Of a stretch of 64,000 bases of DNA, positions 17,592-26,206 are shown piece after piece. Positions within the stretch are counted from its first letter, which is position 1. The number at the start of each line of letters is the position of its first letter. Position numbers and translations under genes: made by a program. The notes beneath the pieces were generated by a model, which saw only the letters and a program-made list of their open reading frames with translations, did not search any database and was not told the DNA's origin. Source of the stretch: Opitutaceae bacterium (GTDB taxonomy: Bacteria > Verrucomicrobiota > Verrucomicrobiia > Opitutales > Opitutaceae); NCBI GenBank assembly GCA_030693515.1, contig JAUYAK010000112.1, positions 1-64,000 of the forward strand, in the 5' to 3' direction.

Positions 17592-18692
17592 TCAGCGAGC
17601 GGCCGCACTGCTCTTTTCCAAGGCGGTGTTCACCATCGCGAGCTCGCTGATGTTTTCCATCGTCAGCACGCCGGTCAGCTGGCCGCGCTCCATCACCGGC
17701 ACGGCCGTGCAGCCGCCGCTTTGCAAGCGCTCGAAGGCGCGGTCCAGCCGCTCGTCCGCCTCGACCGTGGGGCACTCCCGCGTCATCGCGCTGGCGACCG
17801 TGCCGGTTTTCCCGTGCTCGGCCAGCGCCTTCACGAGGTCCTGGCGGCGCAGGATGCCGACGACCGCGCTGCCTTCGACGACCGGAAAATCGTGCTGGGC
17901 GCCGGCGAGCAGCTCTTCGACGGCCGCGGCCAAGGGAGCGTCCGACGCGAGGGTGCGAAATCGCGTCTGCATGGCGTCGCGCACGGTGAGCCCGCGAAAC
18001 AGCGAAGTGAGTTCGACCATCTGCGCCTCCGCCTGCGCGCCGAGATAGACGAACACCGCGATCAAAATCAGAAACGGATTGCGCGTGAGAAAAAAGCCGG
18101 CCGCGCCGAGCACGATCGCGAGCACCTGCCCGATGTTGGCGGCGATTTGCGTCGCCCGCCGCTGCCCCAGGTTGGCCGCCAGCAGCGCGCGCAACACCCG
18201 GCCGCCGTCCATCGGGAAGGCGGGCAGGAGATTAAACGCCCCCAGAAACACGTTCACCGTCATGAGCCGCGTCCAGAAGTCGCCGTGCTGCAGTTCGGCT
18301 TCCAGCGCGACGGGTGTGCCGCGGAACAGGAGGAGACCGGCAAAAATAACGATGGCGATGACGGCGTTGACTGCCGGGCCGGCGAGGGCGACCACCAGCT
18401 CCTGGCGGGGTTTTTCCGGCATGCGCTGCAGCCGGGCTACGCCGCCGATGGGCAGGAGGGTGATGTCGCGCGTGCCGATGCCGTAGCGCCGCGCGGCCAG
18501 CGCGTGGCCGAACTCGTGGAGCACCACGCAGCCGAAAATCGCGAGGATGAAGGCGACGCTGCGCAGCGCCGCGTCCACATTGCCGTCCGCGCCGAGCTGC
18601 GAGAAGAAAATCCACCCGAGCAGGATCAGGAACGTCCAATGGACGAACACATCGATCCCGGCAAAGCGGCCGAGTTTGAGGGACCATTTCAT
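17592..18692 (-). CDS. M50-family membrane metalloprotease with two CBS domains
   Basis: This site-2-type intramembrane zinc protease has 366 residues. The catalytic HEFGH motif (H59, E60, H63) sits in a membrane helix, and the second motif PMDGGRVLRAL gives the third zinc ligand D162. About six hydrophobic helices cover residues 10-225. Two CBS domains follow (about 240-300 and 305-360, ending LTGVLTMENISELA), which in this subfamily bind adenine nucleotides and gate activity. Such proteins resemble Bacillus SpoIVFB and rhizobial or archaeal M50-CBS proteases, which release membrane-tethered regulators. The substrate is unknown. The start ATG is well supported by the MKWSLKLGRFAGIDVFVHW N-terminus typical of the family. 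Confidence 0.9.
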   Translation of the reverse strand: MKWSLKLGRFAGIDVFVHWTFLILLGWIFFSQLGADGNVDAALRSVAFILAIFGCVVLHEFGHALAARRYGIGTRDITLLPIGGVARLQRMPEKPRQELVVALAGPAVNAVIAIVIFAGLLLFRGTPVALEAELQHGDFWTRLMTVNVFLGAFNLLPAFPMDGGRVLRALLAANLGQRRATQIAANIGQVLAIVLGAAGFFLTRNPFLILIAVFVYLGAQAEAQMVELTSLFRGLTVRDAMQTRFRTLASDAPLAAAVEELLAGAQHDFPVVEGSAVVGILRRQDLVKALAEHGKTGTVASAMTRECPTVEADERLDRAFERLQSGGCTAVPVMERGQLTGVLTMENISELAMVNTALEKSSAAAR

Positions 18693-18711
18693 AAGGGAGG
18701 AGGTTTGGTGC

Positions 18712-19127
18712 TTACCGCTGGTTTTCTGCCGGGATCAAAATCGGCGAACGCTGGGGAAGCAACCCCGGCTCGGCGCCCTCGCGCTCGGGCGCGAGGATGG
18801 CCTCGGGGAAGCGGCCCAATTCTGCCTGGGCGGCGGCGAGGGCGCTGAGCACAGTCGGATCGTTGGGCGCGGTGCGGGCGATGGGTTCGATCAGGGCGAG
18901 GGCGTCGCGCAGCGTGTCGCCGCGGGGGGCGAGAGCATTTCCTGCGGCGGCCAGAGCGAACGAATCGTCGGGTTGTCGCGAATCGCCGGCAGATCGTCGA
19001 AGACAAACGGGCCGCCGAAGCTGTTGTGATAGGCGGCCACCACGGCGGCCACGAGCAGCGCCCCGGCGCCGAGCACTGGCCAGCCAGCCCGCAGCTCCGG
19101 CGGATCGCGTGGGGGTGTTGCGCTCAC
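18712..19127 (-). pseudogene. remnant of a membrane/TPR protein (internal deletion and frame change)
   Basis: Two frames carry parts of one gene. From the GTG at 19127 comes an N-terminus with one membrane helix and NSFGGPFVFDDLPAIRDNPT, the start typical of large TMTC-like glycosyltransferase/TPR proteins. Near 18930 this frame is lost. The adjacent frame continues as DALALIEPIARTAPNDPTVL and AAAQAELGRFPEAI, which looks like the last TPR units. The normal protein has several hundred residues between these parts, so a large internal deletion with a frame change is likely. The gene is not functional. Confidence 0.55.
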
Positions 19128-19150
19128 GGGCCGAAGTTGAGCGCGGCGCG

Positions 19151-20311
19151 CTACCCGCGTGCCAGCGCCGCGAGATCGACCGTGCGCCACGGCTCGCGCG
19201 TCGTGCCGGCAAACATCGTCGCGGTCACCCGTGGGCCGGCGACCGTCACGACCGCGTAGCCCGGCAGATCGGCATAGGTGAAGTCGCGCACGTGGGCGCG
19301 CTCGGCCTCATAGACGGCGCGGCGCTCGGCGGCGTTGGCCGGCGAAAAGTTGGGCTCCACGGAAATTTGGTCGGACGTGTAGGCGGTAGCGCCGTCGAGG
19401 ATATCCTTTGGCTTCGGACCCGGGGTGCTGAGCACGCTGCTGAGCGCGAACTGCGCGAAGCGACCGCGGCCGGCGGCGCGCGAGAGGGTGTTGTAGCGGT
19501 GAATGTGGCCGCCGAGCACCAGCGCGCGCTGTTCGCCGAGGAGCGCGAGGAATTTTTCGCGGCGCGCGCGGTCGCGCTCGCTGGCGAAGACGTGCCACGT
19601 GGAGCGCGCGCCATAGGGCACGACGGGCGGATGCACCGCGACGAACAAATGCTCCGCCGTGCGGCGCGCTGCGATGGCCTCGAGCCACGCGAGGCTTTTC
19701 GCCGCCTCGTAGGCGTCGAAGAAAACGACCTGCGCGCCGCCGACCTCGACGGAGAAATTCGCGCCCGCCACCGCCTCGCCTCCCGGCGCAATGGCCCGCG
19801 CCTGCCCGGCGAGAAACGGATGAAACACACTCGCAAACGCCGCCACCGCGCCCGGCCCGGTGATGTCGTGGTTGCCCTTGGTGAAGAGCAGGGGCGCCCC
19901 GAGCTGGGCATCGCGAATCGCGGCCAGCGCCTCGGTGTTCTGCCGCACGGCGAGTTCCTCGCTGCCGCAGAGTCCTTCGACGAGATCGCCCGCCTGCAGG
20001 ACAAACGCCACGCGCGTGGCTGGCGTGCGGTTCAGCTCCGCGATCGTCTCGCGCACGGTGGCGAGCAGCCGCGGCGTTATCTCGGCCGTGATACGTGAGT
20101 AGTTTTTGATCTGCGAGATGTCGTTGGGTTTCTCCTTCTCGACCCACGCCATGTCGTGGTGCGCGAGCGCGTCGTAGTGCAGGTCGCCGAGCAGCACGAA
20201 GGAGAAGGAGGTCGCCGGGGCGGCGGCGCTGAGCGCCCGCGGGACGCAGGCGGCGGCGACGGCGGCGGCCGAGTGTTTGAGAAAGGTGCGGCGGGTGGGG
20301 CGGGGGTTCAT
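19151..20311 (-). CDS. Tat-exported calcineurin-like metallophosphoesterase
   Basis: This exported phosphoesterase (386 aa) has the twin-arginine motif RRTFLK at residues 7-12 followed by an Ala-rich hydrophobic segment. Metal-site motifs are GDLHYD (42-47), GDLVEG, KGNHD, a VHPP His and GGHIHRY. The fold matches purple-acid/CpdA-type phosphoesterases, but the substrate cannot be read from the sequence. Tat export implies cofactor loading in the cytoplasm. Its ATG overlaps the stop of the upstream PQQ-propeller gene by 4 bases, so the two are translated together and may work in one periplasmic pathway. No Pho box is seen upstream. Confidence 0.82.
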   Translation of the reverse strand: MNPRPTRRTFLKHSAAAVAAACVPRALSAAAPATSFSFVLLGDLHYDALAHHDMAWVEKEKPNDISQIKNYSRITAEITPRLLATVRETIAELNRTPATRVAFVLQAGDLVEGLCGSEELAVRQNTEALAAIRDAQLGAPLLFTKGNHDITGPGAVAAFASVFHPFLAGQARAIAPGGEAVAGANFSVEVGGAQVVFFDAYEAAKSLAWLEAIAARRTAEHLFVAVHPPVVPYGARSTWHVFASERDRARREKFLALLGEQRALVLGGHIHRYNTLSRAAGRGRFAQFALSSVLSTPGPKPKDILDGATAYTSDQISVEPNFSPANAAERRAVYEAERAHVRDFTYADLPGYAVVTVAGPRVTATMFAGTTREPWRTVDLAALARG

Positions 20312-21639
20312 GGGGTGGCGCGCAGATCGACGCGGATGAGCACGCGATCGTTGCGGACGAAAATGCTGCGCTCCGCAAACGCCGGGTGCGACCAGTGCAC
20401 GTCGCGCCCGCCGGCGCGGTTCGTCGGGTCGAGCAGGTGCGCGCGGCCGATCTCGTCGTAGCCCTGCGGCGTGAGGCGGGCGAGGATGAGGTCGCCGGTC
20501 TCGTTATAGATGAAGAAGCGGTCGGCGTGCTTGACGAGGAAGGCGGTGGTCCAGCGCGCGGGTTTGCCGGCGGGCGTGGTGGGCGCGAGCGTTTCCCAGA
20601 GGCGTGCGCCGTCGGCGAGGCGCAGGCCGCGTAATTGCCCGAAGCTGCACACGCCGTAGAGGTGGCCGTCCTCGATGAACGGCGTGCTCATCAGGCTGTG
20701 CAGGCCCTCGGAGCGCGTCTCGCTCACGCCCTTGATCCGCCAGACCTCGGTGGCGCGCGGGGCGGCCGCGTCGAGGCGCAGGAGCAACGAGCCGTCGAAG
20801 AACGACGACATGAACAACAGATCGCCATGCTGGCGCGGCGTGCCGATGGCGTGGGCCATTTTGGTTTTGAACGGCTGCGTCCAAAACACTTCGCCCGTCG
20901 CCGGATCGAGGCCGCTCACGGCTTCGCTGTCCCAGACGATGAGCTGGCGCCTCCCGCCGGCGTCGATGAACGTCATCGGCGCGTAGCCCGGCTCCTTGGC
21001 CGGCAGCGCGCGCCAGAGTTCTTTGCCCGTCTCGCGATCGAACGCGACCACCGTGTGGCCGGCGCCGCCCACGAGGCAGAACACGCGGTCGCCCTCGACG
21101 AGCGGCGGCGAGGCAAAGCCCCACGTCTGCGTGGTCACGCCGTAGTCGCTTTTGAAATTGCGCGTCCACACCACCCGGCCCGTCGCGGTGTCGAGGCAGT
21201 GGAGGTCGCCTTCCGCGCCGAGCGTGTAAACGCGGTCGCCTGCGACCGCCGGGCTCGCGCGCGGGCCCGAGGGGTAGGCGATCTCGTAGCGGGCTTCGTA
21301 GTCGTGGGTCCAGAGGAGGCGGCCGTCGCGCACGTCGAGGCAGAGCACGCGCTCGCGGCCGGCCTCGATCGTGCGCGCCAGCGCGGTGCCGGGGTTGCCG
21401 CGGGTCTGCGAGTCGGGCCGGTCCGTGATGAACACCCGCCCGCCTGCCACCGCCGGGCTGCTGTAGCCGGCGCCGACGGGCGCGCGCCAGAGGACGGGCG
21501 GGCCGTCGGCGGGGAATTTTTCCAGGATGCCCGTCTCGCGCCACACGCCGTCACGCTGCGGCCCCTGCCAGTGCGGCCAGTCGTCGGCCCGGGCGGTGAG
21601 GGCGATGATCGCAAGCAGGCAGGGGAAGACCAAGCGCAT
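20308..21639 (-). CDS. secreted PQQ-type beta-propeller protein
   Basis: The 443-residue protein has a signal peptide ending LTARADDW (about residue 18). Repeated beta-propeller blades of the PQQ-like type follow, each with a core such as VAGDRVYTLGAEGDLHCLD, TGRVVWTRNF or TGKELWRALP. The DWPHWQGPQRDGVW start is typical of the large PQQ-binding-like family in Planctomycetes and Verrucomicrobia. Most of these have no proven enzyme activity; quinoprotein dehydrogenase catalytic residues are not evident. It is first in a two-gene unit with the Tat phosphoesterase. It could be a scaffold or a substrate-binding protein. Confidence 0.8.
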   Translation of the reverse strand: MRLVFPCLLAIIALTARADDWPHWQGPQRDGVWRETGILEKFPADGPPVLWRAPVGAGYSSPAVAGGRVFITDRPDSQTRGNPGTALARTIEAGRERVLCLDVRDGRLLWTHDYEARYEIAYPSGPRASPAVAGDRVYTLGAEGDLHCLDTATGRVVWTRNFKSDYGVTTQTWGFASPPLVEGDRVFCLVGGAGHTVVAFDRETGKELWRALPAKEPGYAPMTFIDAGGRRQLIVWDSEAVSGLDPATGEVFWTQPFKTKMAHAIGTPRQHGDLLFMSSFFDGSLLLRLDAAAPRATEVWRIKGVSETRSEGLHSLMSTPFIEDGHLYGVCSFGQLRGLRLADGARLWETLAPTTPAGKPARWTTAFLVKHADRFFIYNETGDLILARLTPQGYDEIGRAHLLDPTNRAGGRDVHWSHPAFAERSIFVRNDRVLIRVDLRATP

Positions 21640-21734
21640 GGCCGGAACCTGACCGCCGCGGGGGCGCGCGTCAAAGCCGCGGTCGGAATTGGTTCGTGCC
21701 CGCGCGATTTTTTCGCCCGCATGGCCGCGCCCCT

Positions 21735-22529
21735 ATGCATCCTCTCCCTCGCTTCCTGTCCCGTGCCGCGTTCGTTTTCTCTGCCTGTCTCGCGTTTAGC
21801 CCGCTCCAAGCCGAGGTCGGGGTCGGCGCCAAACCCATCGCCGGCGCGGAGGTGATCTTCGATGGCACGCGCGAGATGCTCGACGCCAAATGGACCTACT
21901 GGACCGGCCCGCGCTTCGGTTCCGCGCTCCCGATCAAATGGAAGATCGTCGACGATCCCGTGGACCGCGGCGGCAGCGTGTTGCAGACCGACGATCCGGC
22001 GGTCGCCAAGGGCCGTTACGGCGTGGCCGACATCGTCACGAAGAAGGCCTATCGTGATTTCCGGCTGCACATCGAGTTCCTCGTCATGAACCCGCGCGGC
22101 AACAGCGGCGTCTATCTCCAGAACCGCTACGAAATCCAGATTCAGGACGGCGACGCCACGCGCCACGGCATGGGCGCCATCATCAACGAGAGCGAGTCGT
22201 CCTACTTCCTCTACAAAGGCCTGCGCCAGTGGAACAGCTACGACATCCAGTTCCGCGCGGCTCGTTTCAAGGACGGCAAACTCACCGAGAAGGCGCGCGT
22301 GACGATGTATTTCAACGGCGTGAAGATCCACGCGAACCAGGAAATCTCGCAGGTCTGGGGCGGCGCCAACTCCGGGATCGACGGCGGCAACGAAGGCGGC
22401 AAGGGCATCACCGACACCCCCGGAGGCCTCAAGCTCCAGTGCGAAGGCCACGACGTGCGCTACCGCAACATCTGGATCAAGGAACTCGATCTCGCGCGCC
22501 CGCAGACGACCTTCTCGCCGGAGAACTGA
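21735..22529 (+). CDS. secreted DUF1080 (3-keto-disaccharide hydrolase-like) protein
   Basis: This exported protein (264 aa) has a signal peptide ending FSPLQAEVG. A concanavalin-like jelly roll of the DUF1080 family follows: AEVIFDGTREMLDAKW, FRLHIEFLVMNPRGNSGVYL, then YEIQIQDG and a C-terminal VRYRNIWIKEL. DUF1080 members in Planctomycetes and Verrucomicrobia cleave 3-keto sugars or bind glycans. The family is identified with confidence, the exact activity is not. The ATG at 21735 is chosen because it begins the signal peptide; a GTG at 21696 would add 13 residues. It is divergent from the PQQ-propeller unit, and a palindromic repeat follows. Confidence 0.83.
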   Translation: MHPLPRFLSRAAFVFSACLAFSPLQAEVGVGAKPIAGAEVIFDGTREMLDAKWTYWTGPRFGSALPIKWKIVDDPVDRGGSVLQTDDPAVAKGRYGVADIVTKKAYRDFRLHIEFLVMNPRGNSGVYLQNRYEIQIQDGDATRHGMGAIINESESSYFLYKGLRQWNSYDIQFRAARFKDGKLTEKARVTMYFNGVKIHANQEISQVWGGANSGIDGGNEGGKGITDTPGGLKLQCEGHDVRYRNIWIKELDLARPQTTFSPEN

Positions 22530-22555
22530 GGGTTAATCTCACCGCGCGGGTCGCG

Positions 22556-22627
22556 GGTAGGGCGGCGACTCCGTTCCCCGCCGGTTTGCGTAAAGCCAAC
22601 GGCGCGGAACGGAGTCCGCGCCCTACC
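22556..22627. repeat. intergenic palindrome (GGTAGGGCG...CGCCCTACC type)
   Basis: GGTAGGGCGGCGACTCCGTT at the left pairs with AACGGAGTCCGCGCCCTACC at the right. It lies between two convergent genes, where it may also end transcription from both sides. Confidence 0.75.
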
Positions 22628-22672
22628 TGGGTGATAGTCCCAAGCCAACGGGTCGCTGGCATCACTCTGGAA

Positions 22673-23455
22673 TCACTCCAGCCAGCCGCCCGCAGCCTGG
22701 AGCGGCATGAGCGAACCGCGGCGCGTGACCCACGCGGCGAGGGCCTCGCGCTCGACCTTGATTTCGGCGCGCGGCGGCAAGGTGAGGCGCGCGGAGCGGA
22801 CCCCGTCTTTGAAGGCACCGAGCGCGGCGGTGGCCAAGCGCAGCGCGACGAATTCGTGCCGCAGCGTGCGGCCGGAATTTTCGCCGCGGCGCACGTCGTT
22901 CTCAATGCCCCCGCCGAGCAGGGCGACTGACACGTCGAATTCCATCCGGCCGGCGGTGCGGACGTCCGGTTGGGCGGGGGGCGCATACTCGACCACGCAC
23001 GTGTGATCATCCGCGTGCCAGCGGAGCGTGAGCAGGCCGGCATGGGCGTCGCCGGGGCCCTCGGGCGCGGCGCCGCGCGGCCGCCACTCCGCGCCGTTGC
23101 GCACGAAGCACGGCGTGTAAACCGATGACGCGCGCCACGCGCCGGCGTAGGCGTGCTGGCGTTCGGTGAACGCCTTGGAGGCGAGCGCGTCCTTCCAGCC
23201 GAGATGATCCCAGTAGTTCACGTGGAAGGCGACCGGCACGAAGTCGCGCCAGAGGCCCGGCGTGTCGCGCAGGTTGTTCAGCCATTTCTCCGCCGGCGGG
23301 CAGCTGCTGCAGCCTTCGCTGGTGAATAGCTCGACCAGCGCCACCCGCGCCGGGCCGCTCGCAAAAGTTTTCTCCGCCGCGCCGGCAGGGGCGCTCGCGC
23401 ACGCAGCCATCATCGCAACCCGGGTCATGAACGTCATGCCGATGAGAGCCGGCAT
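22673..23455 (-). CDS. DUF1223 family secreted thioredoxin-like protein
   Basis: This DUF1223 protein (260 aa) has an N-terminal signal peptide (cleavage near AGAAEKT, residue 27). The hallmark VELFTSEGCSSCPPAEKWL contains the C49-x-x-C52 pair of a thioredoxin-like fold. The conserved VNYWDHLGWKD and the later TPCFVRNG segment follow. The family is widespread and usually periplasmic; a redox role is suggested by the CxxC but not demonstrated. It is last in a minus-strand unit with the YCII/NTF2 and TRIC genes, 30 bases after the former. Confidence 0.85.
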   Translation of the reverse strand: MPALIGMTFMTRVAMMAACASAPAGAAEKTFASGPARVALVELFTSEGCSSCPPAEKWLNNLRDTPGLWRDFVPVAFHVNYWDHLGWKDALASKAFTERQHAYAGAWRASSVYTPCFVRNGAEWRPRGAAPEGPGDAHAGLLTLRWHADDHTCVVEYAPPAQPDVRTAGRMEFDVSVALLGGGIENDVRRGENSGRTLRHEFVALRLATAALGAFKDGVRSARLTLPPRAEIKVEREALAAWVTRRGSLMPLQAAGGWLE

Positions 23456-23485
23456 CGGGGGTTTTCTTCCCTGCGGATCCCGGGG

Positions 23486-24226
23486 CTACCTCGCCGCCGG
23501 TTCGCGATTCGCGGGAAAATACCACGCGCGACGCACCAAGCCTTCTCGCACCTCATAGACCGCGAGCGAGGTTTGCACGCGGCGCGTGCCGTCCTTGGCG
23601 GTCCACGTCGCGCGCTCGCGGTAGGAGACATGCGGGCCAGTCTGCGTGAGATCGAGGATCTCGGAGCGCACGTCGGGCACGGACTTGAAGTAGCCTTCGA
23701 GCCAGGTGAGGATCGCGGCGCGGCCGTCGCCGTCGAGCGACTGGCTGTCGGAGGCCACACCGAAGAGCTTCGCGTCCTCGGCGAGCAGTGCGGCGACGCC
23801 CGCGGGATCGTGGGCGTTGAAGGCGGCGACGAGCGCGCGCACCGCGGCGACCTCGGGCGTCGCGAGCGGCGGGCGGGTGTCGCCGTGCTGGAACGGCCGG
23901 TATTCGTCCACTGTCGCTTGGAAAACCCCTGCCGTGATCGACGGATCGCGGGTGAGTTCGGCGCGCACGGCGGCGGCATCGGCGGCGCGGATGAGGAGCA
24001 GGCCCTTGTCCGCGAAACGCCCGCCGATCACCGAGAGTCCGGCGGCGCGCAGGCGGGCGAGGTTGGCCGAGTGCTCCTTGAAGAAGGCCTGCTCGGCCGC
24101 GGGCTTGGCCGCATCCCACGCGGGCCCGGTCGTGATCGTGACGGCGAAGAGCTTCTCCGCCGCGGCAGAGGGCGCGCCCGCGAGCGGAGCGAGGCCGAGA
24201 AGGAGGGGGAGCAGGAAGCGTTTCAT
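23486..24226 (-). CDS. exported fusion of a YCII-like and an NTF2/SnoaL-like domain
   Basis: The 246-residue protein has a signal peptide (MKRFLLPLLLGLAPLAGAP). A YCII-like domain follows (about 25-120: ...AEQAFFKEHSANLARLRAAG, GGRFADKGLLLIRAAD, DPSITAGVFQATVDEYRPF). An NTF2/SnoaL-type cone domain follows (about 130-240: VRALVAAFNAHDPAGVAALL, LEGYFKSVPDVRSEILDL). Each fold is common alone; the fusion with an export signal is less so. Substrate and reaction are unknown. The start overlaps the stop of the TRIC channel gene by 4 bases, so translation is coupled. Confidence 0.72.
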   Translation of the reverse strand: MKRFLLPLLLGLAPLAGAPSAAAEKLFAVTITTGPAWDAAKPAAEQAFFKEHSANLARLRAAGLSVIGGRFADKGLLLIRAADAAAVRAELTRDPSITAGVFQATVDEYRPFQHGDTRPPLATPEVAAVRALVAAFNAHDPAGVAALLAEDAKLFGVASDSQSLDGDGRAAILTWLEGYFKSVPDVRSEILDLTQTGPHVSYRERATWTAKDGTRRVQTSLAVYEVREGLVRRAWYFPANREPAAR

Positions 24227-24903
24227 AAGGGTGGCGGCAGGGAGGGAGGTGGCGGCAGCGCCGACGCCGGCGCGACGGCCGTGGTGCGCCAGTTGAAGAC
24301 GATTGCGAGCGCGCGAAACACAAACGTGAGCGCGATGGCCAGCACGGCGGCGGGCGTGATGCCGACCCCCATCTGCCGCGAGAACACCACAAACGACGCC
24401 GCGCCTGCGAGCGCCGTCAGCACGTAGAACTGCCCGGGCCGGAACACCAGCGGCTCCTCGCGCACGATCACGTCGCGCAGCAGGCTGCCGCCCGCGGCGT
24501 TGACGACGCCCACAAGGATCGCGGCGGGCACCGCGAGCCCGGCTTGCAGGGCCTTCTGCGTGCCGAAGGTCGCGTAGGCCCCGAGCCCGATCGCGTCGAT
24601 GTAGGCGATGACGCGGCCCGCGCGCTTCAGGTGCGAGCCGAAGAGGACGCCGGCGACGGTCGCGACTGCGACGCATCCGATGTAGCGCGCATCCGTGAGC
24701 AACGGCGTGGGCTCCGAGCCCGGCAGCAGCACGCCGTCGCGCAGCAGGCCGCCGCCGATGCTGGAGACCAGCGCGAGGAAGAACACGCCCACGATGTCAT
24801 AGCCCCGGCCGATGCCGGCCAGCGCGCCGGTGAGCGCGATGGCGAAGACCGCGCCAAGATCGAACCAGACGGGGAGGGTGAAGACGGCCGGGGTCACGGG
24901 CAT
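24223..24903 (-). CDS. TRIC-type cation channel family membrane protein (UPF0126)
   Basis: This integral membrane protein (226 aa) is made of two repeats of three helices each, the architecture of bacterial TRIC channels. Conserved glycine-rich segments are present: FAIALTGALAGIGRGYDIVG, SSIGGGLLRDGVL and, in the second repeat, VVNAAGGSLLRDVIVREEP. Family members form homotrimeric K+-permeable channels; a transporter role for some remains possible. The ATG at 24903 matches the usual N-terminus (LPVWFDLGAVFAIALTG). It is first in the minus-strand unit with the YCII/NTF2 and DUF1223 genes. A Pro-rich tail ends it. Confidence 0.88.
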   Translation of the reverse strand: MPVTPAVFTLPVWFDLGAVFAIALTGALAGIGRGYDIVGVFFLALVSSIGGGLLRDGVLLPGSEPTPLLTDARYIGCVAVATVAGVLFGSHLKRAGRVIAYIDAIGLGAYATFGTQKALQAGLAVPAAILVGVVNAAGGSLLRDVIVREEPLVFRPGQFYVLTALAGAASFVVFSRQMGVGITPAAVLAIALTFVFRALAIVFNWRTTAVAPASALPPPPSLPPPL

Positions 24904-25127
24904 CCGCGTGAGGGCATTTCGGCCCGGGGGCAATCGTGTTGTGGCGCGGGGAGCCCCGCTGTCACGGCCCGTGGTCTTGCCTCGCCGGCGGCGCCGGGCC
25001 AGAGAGTGGACCGATGTGCCCGCCGCCCGTGCCCCCGTCCGCCCCGCGCGGCTCCGGGTCCGGCGCGGACGATTCCTGCAACTTTGCACCCTCGCCCGGG
25101 GTTCTGCCCCTGAACGATGACCCTTCC

Positions 25128-25724
25128 GTGCATACCTCCGACGCCGGCGTAGCTTCGCCGCCAGATTTCACGACTTTCATGCGCAACTACCAAGACATGG
25201 TTTTCTCCACCGCCGCGCGCCTCACCGGCAATGCGGCGCAGGCCGAGGACATTGCGCAGGACGTCTTTCTGAAGGCCTACGAAAACTTCCACCACCTCGC
25301 CACCAGCCCCACTGCCGGCGGCTGGCTCAAGACCGTCGCCACCAACCTCTCGCTCAACCACCTCACACGCTACCGCAAGCGCTGGCGCTTCTTCTCCGAG
25401 TTTCGCCGCGACGACGCCGGCGACGAGCACGAGGCGCCCGCCGTGGATTTCGCCGCGCCCGACACGTTCTTCAGCGGCCTCGATGCCGCTGATCGCCGCG
25501 AAGTCGTCGAACGAGCCCTCGATCAATTGCCCGAACGCCAGCGTGTGCCGCTGGTGCTTTTCCATTTCGAAGACATGCCTTACGACGAGATCGCCAAAAA
25601 ACTCGGCGTCTCGCTCGCTAAAGTGAAGACCGACATCCTCCGTGCCCGCGCCGCCCTCGCCGCCCTCCTCGCGCGCAGCGGCGCCTCGCATGAAAAAATC
25701 ACCCCGGAGAACCTCGCCTCATGA
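25128..25724 (+). CDS. ECF-type RNA polymerase sigma factor
   Basis: This extracytoplasmic-function sigma factor (198 aa) shows sigma region 2 (about 17-85: NYQDMVFSTAARLTGN, AEDIAQDVFLKAYENF, WLKTVATNLSLNHLTRYRKR). Region 4 (about 130-180) has LDQLPERQRVPLVLFHFEDM and the helix-turn-helix YDEIAKKLGVSLAKVKTDIL. There is no obvious extra sensor domain. The start is uncertain: GTG 25128 is used here, ATG 25179 is the minimal option and ATG 25014 would add a Pro-rich leader. It overlaps the next gene by 4 bases, the usual sigma/anti-sigma arrangement. It is divergent from the TRIC gene. Confidence 0.88.
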   Translation: MHTSDAGVASPPDFTTFMRNYQDMVFSTAARLTGNAAQAEDIAQDVFLKAYENFHHLATSPTAGGWLKTVATNLSLNHLTRYRKRWRFFSEFRRDDAGDEHEAPAVDFAAPDTFFSGLDAADRREVVERALDQLPERQRVPLVLFHFEDMPYDEIAKKLGVSLAKVKTDILRARAALAALLARSGASHEKITPENLAS

Positions 25725-26173
25725 CGCCCGATTCCCACGAGAAACTTGAGCAAGCCATCGACCGCACGCTGCGCATTCTGCCGCCGCGCCGCGCGCCGTT
25801 CGCACTCGAGCAGCGCGTGCGCGCCGAGATTGCGCGCCGCGCCGCGCGGCCGTGGTGGCGCCGGAGCTTCGCGCACTGGCCCGGGCCGGTGCAGGTCGGC
25901 TTTGTCGCCGTCTCCGCGCTGGCCGTCTATGCGGTGCTCGCCCTCGGCGGCGCCGTTCCTGTTCCGGCGGTCGGCGCGTTTGCCGGGCCGCTGGCCTGGG
26001 TCGAGGGCGGCCTCGCTGCGGGCCGCGGCATCGTCGGGGTGTGCGAGACCGTCGCCCGCAGCCTGCCGCCGCTGTTGCTCTATGGCGGCCTCGCCTTCTG
26101 CGCGGCCGTGTATGCCGGCATTGTCGGCCTCGGCGCCGCCGCCTGGCGCAACCTCCAGGCCGCCGGCCGCTGA
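25721..26173 (+). CDS. putative anti-sigma factor / small membrane protein
   Basis: This 150-residue protein has a charged cytoplasmic N-terminus of about 50 residues (EKLEQAIDRTLRILPPRRAPF...). Two or three hydrophobic segments follow (about 57-80, 85-100 and 118-140). It overlaps the ECF sigma gene by an ATGA, which together with its topology makes an anti-sigma role likely. No zinc-binding HxxxCxxC motif of the ZAS class is present, so it would be a non-canonical anti-sigma. The next gene is 33 bases away. Confidence 0.55.
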   Translation: MTPDSHEKLEQAIDRTLRILPPRRAPFALEQRVRAEIARRAARPWWRRSFAHWPGPVQVGFVAVSALAVYAVLALGGAVPVPAVGAFAGPLAWVEGGLAAGRGIVGVCETVARSLPPLLLYGGLAFCAAVYAGIVGLGAAAWRNLQAAGR

Positions 26174-26206
26174 ACCTTCTCCGTCTCAACCGAAAACTCT
26201 CCCGTC

